From CAZIWJ01 sp964542855 (lineage in GTDB: Bacteria; Bacteroidota; Bacteroidia; Cytophagales; Cyclobacteriaceae), in the NCBI GenBank assembly GCA_964542855.1, contig CAZIWJ010000114.1, positions 1 to 11,409 of the forward strand: a DNA stretch of 11,409 nucleotides, in the 5' to 3' direction. Position 1 is the first letter of the stretch. Each line of letters starts with the position of its first letter. The notes below the pieces were generated by a model that worked only from the letters and a program-made list of their open reading frames with translations, did no database searches and had not been told where the DNA came from. Shown piece after piece: positions 6,617 through 11,409 of the stretch. The translations under genes were made by a program, and so were the position numbers.

Positions 6617-6912
6617 GTTAACTTGCTGTTTACCAGCAGTTAATGATTTTTGGAATGGTTGGTCGGGGAGTCATTCCGGGAATTTTTTCCCGGCCTGAAA
6701 CGGTATTTCTTTACCCCTCTTGGTACTTCTTTACCCCTCGCAGTATTTCTTTATCCCTCGTGGTATTTCTTTATCCCTCGCGGTATTTTTTTACCCCCCG
6801 TGGCATTTCTTTACCCCTCGTGGTATTTCTTTATCCCTCGCAGTATTTCTTTGTCCCTCGTGGTATTTCTTTACCCCTCGCGGTATTTCTTTATCGCCAG
6901 CAAATAGTTAAC
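6617..6912. repeat. Imperfect inverted repeat flanking the tandem block
   Basis: GTTAACTTGCTG at 6617-6628 is the inverse of CAGCAAATAGTTAAC at 6898-6912 apart from a 3-nt insertion (ATA) in the right copy. Together they enclose the second hairpin and all ten 20-bp units, giving a segment of about 296 bp with terminal inverted repeats. No convincing target-site duplication is seen outside. It could be a small non-autonomous element or chance. Confidence 0.4.
6701..6900. repeat. Ten in-register 20-bp tandem repeats
   Basis: Ten units of exactly 20 bp without gaps have the consensus YGGTATTTCTTTAYCCCTCG. Units begin at 6701, 6721, 6741 and so on to 6881. Most differ from consensus at only one or two places, and those changes are nearly all C/T or A/G transitions. 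Unit 5 has an extra T and C, unit 1 ends CT, and unit 10 decays to ATCGCCAG. Units with ACCCC contain the inverted repeat GGTA-N6-TACC. There are no spacers, so it is not a CRISPR array. It lies between convergent genes and hence in or beyond their 3' ends. Confidence 0.95.
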
Positions 6913-6925
6913 GAAAACTGAATTG

Positions 6926-7717
6926 TTAGTCTATATCCATAAATACCCGAAACCCCGAGTGGTTGCGGACATTGAATACTGTATTATCTTCAAAAATAAG
7001 GTATTGCCCCCTGATCCCGCTTAGCTTGCCCGAATACTCCGGTTGTTTCATTAAGTTAAGGCTTTTTACTTTTTCGGGTGGTTGAACAACCGGGTAATGA
7101 ATTTCAGTTACCGGTTCATCCGGAATAACATACTCTTTTAAGTCTTCCGGAAGCAAGGTAGCCAGCCGGTCTCTTTCCCGGCTTAATTCTGCTTCGTTGT
7201 CCCGGACATCTTTTAGCATTTTCTGCCAGGAGGTTTTATCGGTAAAGGACTCTTTCAGGGCCACCTCTATTTTTCCGGCCAACTGACGATAAGGTACGCG
7301 GGCAACAGGTATAGCTTTCCAGGCACCCTGGTCGATCCAGCGGGTAGGTACCTGGGTACTGCGGGTAACCCCTACCTTCACCGTTGAAGTTAGCGCCAGG
7401 TAAACGATGTGTTCCTGGTAATGATGCCTGGCTTCCCATTCCGGGTCGCGCCCTTTGCCAAGGTGGGCTTCACATAATTCAGGGCGAATAATGCACGCTG
7501 CATTTTGCGGGGCATTCATAAAACAGGGATAGCAAAAACCCTGGCCAAAAGCTTTTTTTATTTTTCTCCCGCAATTCACGCAGTTAATTTGTCCGTCGAA
7601 GGAAATACTAACCCGGTGACCCAGGGCTTCGTTCATGGCGAGTTCATTTTCCAGCCTCAGGATATACGAAACGGGATTGTGCAGTTCAACTGCCATTTTG
7701 CTTAAATTACCTTGCAT
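6926..7717 (-). CDS. DUF2797 protein with Cys-rich zinc-ribbon-like front and GIY-YIG-like core
   Basis: The 263-residue product matches the DUF2797 family, whose function is unknown to me. Residues 46-85 hold a probable metal site: CVNC (46/49), CYPC (62/65), then Cys75, Cys82 and His85. Residues 103-165 read HIVYLAL, then KVGVT (114-118), Arg126, and AGKIEVALKE with Glu151. This order (VYL, K-x-G-x-T, R, E) recalls the GIY-YIG nuclease core, especially its T5orf172-type branch; that link is my inference. A charged helix (about 168-185) and a C-terminal beta domain (about 230-263) follow. There is no signal or membrane helix, so it is cytosolic. Start ATG 7717 is uncertain; Met8 (7696) is an alternative with an A-rich leader. 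It lies 56 bases behind the 199-residue gene on the same strand and may share its transcript. Confidence 0.85.
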   Translation of the reverse strand: MQGNLSKMAVELHNPVSYILRLENELAMNEALGHRVSISFDGQINCVNCGRKIKKAFGQGFCYPCFMNAPQNAACIIRPELCEAHLGKGRDPEWEARHHYQEHIVYLALTSTVKVGVTRSTQVPTRWIDQGAWKAIPVARVPYRQLAGKIEVALKESFTDKTSWQKMLKDVRDNEAELSRERDRLATLLPEDLKEYVIPDEPVTEIHYPVVQPPEKVKSLNLMKQPEYSGKLSGIRGQYLIFEDNTVFNVRNHSGFRVFMDID

Positions 7718-7773
7718 TGGGTTATTCTGGTTTCAGACTGACCCGAAAGATAATTATTAATCGCCGTTAGTCA

Positions 7774-8373
7774 TTATTCCTGAACCAGGTTTGTAGTGCA
7801 GGCAGCCTTGAAATTTACATCAAGGTGATCTTTAACCACCCACTGGCCGCCGTTTTTTTCTTCCAACCGGGCCGAAGCTTTTTCCACGGTTGAACTGATC
7901 CGGATGCGGCTGGGTACGGCAGGAAAATTTTCCGCAAAAAAGGAGGGCTTTTGCAAGTCGCTGAAAACGTTAACCAGCCCTGCTTTGCTCGCTTTAACTA
8001 ACAGCCTGCTAATTAAGCGGGGTGATCGATCCGGGACCATAAGCTCCAGTCGATTATTTTTAAAGTGGAGATGATACTGTTGTTGATAATAAAATGATAA
8101 ATCCTTTACGCGTGCATTGTAACAAACCACGTAAACTGGTTTTTCAATTAACATCCAGGAATAAACAGGAGAGGTAGAAAATACCAGGTATTGTTTGTTT
8201 ACTAGCTCAGCCTGGTTGGCAAGAAACGAATGAGGAGAACGAGTAACTCTTACCCTGTTGGGAAAAAATTCCGGTATTATTACCTGGTGCCCCGGATCAT
8301 AAAGTATGATATGATCTTCGATGTTGCAACTGATTTTACAAACGGCCAGTACGTCGTGTATGTGTATGCTCAT
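7774..8373 (-). CDS. Hypothetical protein, 199 residues, no recognised family
   Basis: I recognise no family. The product is soluble by eye, basic in its second half, and has no signal peptide or membrane helix. Residues 10-30 (AVCKISCNIEDHIILYDPGHQ) and 62-85 (YLVFSTSPVYSWMLIEKPVYVVCYN) look like beta strands. The middle (92-135) is rich in Tyr, Gln, His and Arg, and the tail (about 155-195) reads SRIRISSTVEKASARLEEKNGG. Base composition is like its neighbours. It begins at ATG 8373 and lies upstream of the DUF2797 gene with a 56-base gap and no clear terminator between, so the two may form an operon. It is long, stop-free and flanked by same-strand genes, which supports a real gene; function is unknown. 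Confidence 0.7.
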   Translation of the reverse strand: MSIHIHDVLAVCKISCNIEDHIILYDPGHQVIIPEFFPNRVRVTRSPHSFLANQAELVNKQYLVFSTSPVYSWMLIEKPVYVVCYNARVKDLSFYYQQQYHLHFKNNRLELMVPDRSPRLISRLLVKASKAGLVNVFSDLQKPSFFAENFPAVPSRIRISSTVEKASARLEEKNGGQWVVKDHLDVNFKAACTTNLVQE

Positions 8374-8507
8374 TGAAGTACCCTAATTGATACCCACACT
8401 GAGCTAAAGGTGTGCCAGTCCCTTAAAATTTAAATAAACAAAGATTTACTTTACATATAAGTCCTAAAAATAGAAAATATTCTAAATAAAAGAGGATAAA
8501 TTATATT

Positions 8508-8870
8508 TTAAGCCATCAAACCCTGGTCTATTTTGCGTTGCAGTTCCGGTATACTTGCTTCCAGCACTGCTATAATTTTTTCAACCCTGTTGGGCAGGGT
8601 ATCGGTATTGCTTGCGTGTTTCCCGTCTTTTTCCACACTAATAATAAGCTGCTCTATAGTTACTAGCCCCATAAACTGAACGGAGGGTTTAATCTTATGT
8701 ACAGCTTTGCCCAGGAGTTCCCAGGCTTCTTCTTGTTTGTACTGCCTGATGTCTTCTATGGCCCTGGGAATATCATCCAGGTAGCTATAAATCATTTCTT
8801 CCATAAATGTACGATCCCCGTCGCACATGTTGTGCAGATAGCTCAGGTTGGTTACCTCTCCTTGTTGCAT
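8508..8870 (-). CDS. Stand-alone Hpt (histidine phosphotransfer) protein
   Basis: A 120-residue phosphorelay intermediate consisting of one Hpt four-helix domain. The phospho-accepting residue is His58 in AVHKIKPSVQFMG, the counterpart of the usual AHxLKGxS motif; Lys61 is kept but the following Gly is Pro62. Helices run at about 5-45 (LSYLHNMCDGDRTFMEEMI, a typical Hpt opening), 46-66, 70-84 and 94-115. There is no membrane segment or kinase domain, so it must receive phosphate from a receiver domain and pass it to another. It starts 12 bases after the stop of the sigma-54 response regulator, hence is in the same operon and probably interacts with its receiver. The family call is strong; the partners are inferred. 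Confidence 0.85.
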   Translation of the reverse strand: MQQGEVTNLSYLHNMCDGDRTFMEEMIYSYLDDIPRAIEDIRQYKQEEAWELLGKAVHKIKPSVQFMGLVTIEQLIISVEKDGKHASNTDTLPNRVEKIIAVLEASIPELQRKIDQGLMA

Positions 8871-8882
8871 AAAAAGTAAATT

Positions 8883-10289
8883 TTAAATGTAGGTTTCGCT
8901 GTAATGTGATTGTTGGCTGGATTTACCGTTTTTACCGAGTTGAGGCATTTCTTTCAGGTAACGATAAATAGTAGATTTCCCGATATCGAGTTTTTTAGCT
9001 ACCTTAATTACGTTGTGGTCGTATTTATCGAGGTAATGCTGAATAATTTTAAAAGTATATTCTTTCAGGGTCATTTCTTCGTAAGTGAAATTGTTTTCTT
9101 TCACCACACTGTTAAACTGAATATCCTCTTCGGTAATTTTATTTTCGTCTGCCATGACGGCTGCCAGTTCCATGATCGATTTTAGCTCGCGCACATTACC
9201 CGGAAAAGAATAATTCATGAGCTTGGCCTGGGCTTCTTTAGTAATTAGGAGTTTATCGAGATTATTATCCTTACAGAAGCTATTCAGTAAATACTTGGCC
9301 AGGATGATTACATCATTGTCGCGTTCTCTGAGTGGGGGCAGGTATATGGGCAAGCCCAGTAAACGGTAGTAAAGGTCTTCACGGAATCGTTGCTTTCGCA
9401 CTTCTTCAGCCAGGTCGCGGTGGGTGGCTACAATAATGCGCACATCGAGCTTTACGGTATTGTTACCGCCCAGGCGGGTTACTTCGCGCTCCTGGATAAC
9501 GCGCAGCAGCTTGGCCTGAAGGTTCAGGTCGAGTTCCCCAATTTCGTCCAGGAATATTGTACCCCCGTTAGCTTCTTCAAATTTTCCTGTTCTTCGGCTG
9601 TTTGCGCCGGTAAAGGCTCCTTTTTCGTAGCCGAATAATTCGCTTTCCATTAATTCCGAGGGAATGGCTGCGATGTTCACCGGGACAAATGATTTTTTCT
9701 TCCGCTCGCAGTTGTAGTGTACGGCCTTGGCCACTACTTCTTTGCCGGTACCGGTTTCCCCGGTAATAGAAACGGTAATATTGGTTTTTACGGCCTTCTC
9801 CATTCGGGCGAAAACCTTTTTTATAGCCGGGCTATTGCCAATGATTGATTTACTGAACTGGTACTTTTCAGAAACCTCTTTTTTCAGGACATCAATTTCG
9901 TTAATCAGTGAAATATTCTTCCTGGCGTTGTTAATGGCATTCAGCAACCGGTCTTTAGTTTCTTTATCTTTCGTGATGTAATCGTAAGCGCCCATTTTCA
10001 GCAGAGATACAGCGGTACTGATATCTTCCTGGGCCGAAATAATGATTACAAAAATGTTGGGGTCTTGCTGTTTTACCCGCGCAATAACATCTTCCCCGGT
10101 CATGTCGGGCAGGGAATAATCGAGTGTAATTATTTTAGGCCGCAGGTGCAGGTTATCCAGGCAATCTTTTCCGTTATTAAAAAAAGTAACCTCAAAATCG
10201 GGGTTTAGGTCTAATATGTAGCGTAAAAACTTGGTGTAGGTAGGGTCGTCCTCAACCGCAAATATCTTCACACTTTCTTCACTGAGCAT
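8883..10289 (-). CDS. NtrC-class sigma-54-dependent response regulator
   Basis: Transcription activator for sigma-54 promoters, 468 residues. The receiver domain (8-125) has the acid pocket EDD (13-15), phospho-acceptor Asp57 in TLDYSLPD, Ser85 and Lys107. The AAA+ domain (about 147-385) has Walker A GETGTGKE (177-184), the sigma-54 contact loop GAFTGA (224-229), Walker B in TIFLDEIGEL (244-253) and GNVREL with the arginine at 367. A Fis-type helix-turn-helix lies at about 424-446 (HNVIKVAKKLDIGKSTIYRYL). Every key residue is present, so it should be phosphorylation-controlled and ATP-driven. The 22-residue tail is polar. Start ATG 10289 matches the receiver boundary. The gene heads a two-gene operon with the Hpt protein; no cognate kinase is adjacent. 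Its target promoters are not in evidence here. Confidence 0.96.
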   Translation of the reverse strand: MLSEESVKIFAVEDDPTYTKFLRYILDLNPDFEVTFFNNGKDCLDNLHLRPKIITLDYSLPDMTGEDVIARVKQQDPNIFVIIISAQEDISTAVSLLKMGAYDYITKDKETKDRLLNAINNARKNISLINEIDVLKKEVSEKYQFSKSIIGNSPAIKKVFARMEKAVKTNITVSITGETGTGKEVVAKAVHYNCERKKKSFVPVNIAAIPSELMESELFGYEKGAFTGANSRRTGKFEEANGGTIFLDEIGELDLNLQAKLLRVIQEREVTRLGGNNTVKLDVRIIVATHRDLAEEVRKQRFREDLYYRLLGLPIYLPPLRERDNDVIILAKYLLNSFCKDNNLDKLLITKEAQAKLMNYSFPGNVRELKSIMELAAVMADENKITEEDIQFNSVVKENNFTYEEMTLKEYTFKIIQHYLDKYDHNVIKVAKKLDIGKSTIYRYLKEMPQLGKNGKSSQQSHYSETYI

Positions 10290-10371
10290 ATGGTGTCCGG
10301 TTTACATGAAATCGGATAGCAAATAAATGAGTAGAATTTACATAAACGGCGCGTTAAACCAGCTTTACTTA

Positions 10372-10379
10372 CAAATGTA
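10372..10379 (-). promoter_or_regulatory. Candidate Bacteroidota -7 promoter box for the regulator-Hpt operon
   Basis: On the minus strand TACATTTG is an exact match to the TAnnTTTG -7 element used by the primary sigma factor of Bacteroidota. It lies 82 bases upstream of the ATG at 10289, which would give a 5' leader of about 75 nt. A TTTG-type -33 element at the usual 19-21 bp spacing is not seen, so confidence is moderate. Confidence 0.4.
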
Positions 10380-10559
10380 CAGTTTGCGTATTGATTTTGA
10401 TCTGTTTCATGCAACAGAAAAATAGCCGGTACAATGTTCAGGGTTACCCGGCACAGAAAATACATTATATGCCATAATGACGTAATTAAGCGTAATAAAT
10501 TGGGGTTAAATTAAATATTTACGACTAATTGGCATTAAAATGCAGCTGGCGAGCAAATT

Positions 10560-10577
10560 GTTTATTAATAGATAAAC
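10560..10577 (+). promoter_or_regulatory. Inverted repeat just upstream of clpB
   Basis: GTTTAT (10560-10565) and ATAAAC (10572-10577) form a perfect 6-bp inverted repeat with a 6-base spacer, ending 13 bases before the clpB ATG. It could be a repressor site over the transcription start or a small hairpin in the leader. AT-rich palindromes arise easily by chance. Confidence 0.25.
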
Positions 10578-10590
10578 TAACGCATAAGCC

Positions 10591-11409
10591 ATGAACCTAG
10601 ATAAATATACCATAAAGTCACAGGAACTGCTGCAGCAGGCCGGGCAACTTGCCCAGGGGCGCCAGCAGCAAATTATAGAAACGGGCCACCTGTTACTGGG
10701 TGGATTAACCAGCGATGATAATGCCCTTACCTTTTTAATGAAGAAAATAGGGGTAAATGAATCGTTACTGAAAAGCCGGCTGGAAGAGCAGGTTGAAACC
10801 TACCCGAAAGCATCGGGGGCACAGCCGTACCTGTCGAACGATGCTCACCAGGCCTTGCAGCAGGCCGAGCAACATGCCAAAAGTATGAACGATGAGTTCA
10901 TTGCTGTTGAACATATTCTACTGGGTATTTTATCCGGTAAAGATAAAACAGCAGTGATGCTCAAAGACCTTGGCTTTACCGAAAAAGGATTAAAAGAAGC
11001 CATTAAGGAGTTAAGAGGAGGCACAAACGTAAACGACCCCAACGCCGAAGGAAAGTACCGTTCGCTGGAACGTTACTCCAAAAACCTGAACGAAATGGCT
11101 AAATCGGGTAAAATTGACCCGGTAATTGGAAGGGACGAGGAAATTCGCCGGGTTTTGCAAATCCTGGCCCGACGTACCAAAAATAATCCTATGTTAATCG
11201 GGGAACCCGGAGTGGGTAAAACGGCTATTGTAGAAGGAATGGCCCAGCGGATTGTAGACGGAGATGTTCCGGAAACGCTAAAAGATAAAACCATTATTGC
11301 CCTCGACATGGGGTTGCTGGTTGCCGGTGCCAAGTACAAGGGAGAATTTGAGGAGCGCCTGAAAGCAGTTATTAAGGAGGTTACCGACTCCGATGGCCAG
11401 GTTATTCTT
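10591..11409 (+). CDS. clpB: ATP-dependent disaggregase ClpB, N-terminal part (runs off the right edge)
   Basis: ClpB/Hsp104 unfoldase, which works with DnaK and its J proteins to pull proteins out of aggregates. The 273 codons present cover the double Clp-N domain (about 1-145, with TGHLLLGGL and VEHILLGIL repeats), a linker with KYRSLERYSKNLNEMAKSGK (155-174), DPVIGRDEEIRRVLQILARR (176-195) and the first AAA+ module with Walker A GEPGVGKT (204-211). The pore-loop motif AGAKYKGEFEERL follows at about 245-257. The window ends on a whole codon shortly before the Walker B acids; the complete protein is usually about 860 residues. The start MNLDKYTIKSQELLQQA matches the family N-terminus. No Shine-Dalgarno precedes it. 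The inverted repeat at 10560-10577 may regulate it. The CbpA-like J protein at 3782-4711 is a plausible functional ally. Confidence 0.97.
   Translation, partial: MNLDKYTIKSQELLQQAGQLAQGRQQQIIETGHLLLGGLTSDDNALTFLMKKIGVNESLLKSRLEEQVETYPKASGAQPYLSNDAHQALQQAEQHAKSMNDEFIAVEHILLGILSGKDKTAVMLKDLGFTEKGLKEAIKELRGGTNVNDPNAEGKYRSLERYSKNLNEMAKSGKIDPVIGRDEEIRRVLQILARRTKNNPMLIGEPGVGKTAIVEGMAQRIVDGDVPETLKDKTIIALDMGLLVAGAKYKGEFEERLKAVIKEVTDSDGQVIL

Larger units (their letters stand above)
6537..6925. other. Non-coding segment between convergent genes, carrying hairpins and a tandem repeat
   Basis: No credible gene lies here. The left part (6540-6615) is AT-rich. GTTAACTT occurs at 6561 and 6617, and GTTAAC again at 6907. 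Two hairpins precede the repeat block: TTAACTTGCTG / CAGCAGTTAA (6618-6643, 10 bp with one bulged T and a 5-nt loop) and CCGGGAA-TTTT-TTCCCGG (6676-6693, 7 bp). The 20-bp repeats fill 6701-6900. All three plus-strand frames stay open through the repeats, but only because of their composition. Confidence 0.7.
10290..10590. other. Divergent intergenic region between the response regulator and clpB
   Basis: This spacer of 301 bp has no convincing gene; a 65-codon minus frame here overlaps the regulator start and looks like chance. It holds the TACATTTG box for the minus operon. On the clpB side are two CGTAAT copies exactly 10 bp apart (10481, 10491) and an inverted repeat GTTTAT-N6-ATAAAC (10560-10577) ending 13 bases before the clpB ATG. 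No CIRCE-type heat-shock operator is visible. Confidence 0.6.

Noticed and set aside
6701..6900. CRISPR array
   Set aside because: Units are contiguous and 20 bp long with no spacers, and no cas gene is near.
6701..6900. G-quadruplex block on the minus strand from the recurring GGG/GGGG runs
   Set aside because: Runs are about 16 bases apart, too far for ordinary quadruplex loops.
6643..6921. Three overlapping plus-strand frames of 63-92 codons encoding Phe/Tyr/Pro-rich repeats
   Set aside because: All three frames are open only because a stop-free 20-bp unit cycles through the frames; starts differ, no ribosome site or known domain is present, and composition is unlike any neighbour.
8386..8420. 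Hairpin CACAC...GTGTG upstream of the 199-residue gene as a terminator for the Hpt operon
   Set aside because: Only a 5-bp stem with a 10-nt loop and no T-tract in the minus direction.
10268..10465. 65-codon minus-strand frame upstream of the response regulator
   Set aside because: It overlaps the regulator's 5' end out of frame, is Cys/Phe-rich without domain features and covers the likely promoter.
10529..10546. Sigma-54 (-24/-12) promoter upstream of clpB: TTGGCATTAAAATGCAGC
   Set aside because: The GG and GC elements are separated by 9 bases instead of the required 10, so despite the adjacent sigma-54 activator gene it is probably not functional.

Overview
The window looks like chromosomal DNA from a member of the Bacteroidota, probably a Cytophagales- or Marinilabiliales-type lineage. 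The first protein ends in a type IX secretion (T9SS) sorting tail, a trait almost confined to this phylum. Most genes lack a Shine-Dalgarno sequence, one upstream region carries an exact TAnnTTTG box (the -7 element of Bacteroidota promoters), and the domain styles (SHNIRAPL histidine kinase, DUF2797) are typical. The exact genus cannot be read from the sequence.

Layout. 1-691: the 3' end of a secreted Thr/Asp-rich protein, followed by a strong terminator (724-754). 831-1124: a thioredoxin, converging on a soluble PAS-PAS histidine kinase (1136-2599, minus). 2764-3645: a polytopic membrane protein of unknown function, perhaps with a tiny ORF behind it, converging on a CbpA-type J-domain co-chaperone (3782-4711, minus). 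4940-6505: a patatin-like lipid hydrolase and, in the same reading frame after one stop codon, a YaeQ-like PD-(D/E)XK protein that has no ATG start; a hairpin terminator closes this pair. 6506-6925: a non-coding segment with ten in-register 20-bp tandem repeats (6701-6900), flanked by an imperfect inverted repeat. 6926-7717 (minus): a DUF2797 protein with a cysteine-rich zinc-ribbon-like front and a GIY-YIG-like core. 7774-8373 (minus): an unrecognised 199-residue protein. 8508-10289 (minus): an NtrC-class sigma-54 response regulator followed after 12 bases by a stand-alone Hpt protein. 10591 to the right edge: the first 273 codons of ClpB, which runs out of the window.

How the parts may relate. 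Three genes serve protein quality and redox homeostasis (thioredoxin, CbpA-like J protein, ClpB). Two signalling units are present: a cytosolic PAS kinase without receiver, and a response regulator plus Hpt pair without kinase. Whether they talk to each other is not shown by the sequence. The least ordinary part is 4940-6925: the same-frame patatin/YaeQ-like pair and the repeat block behind it. No cyclase, toxin-antitoxin pair, transposase, integrase, tRNA, rRNA or CRISPR array was seen.
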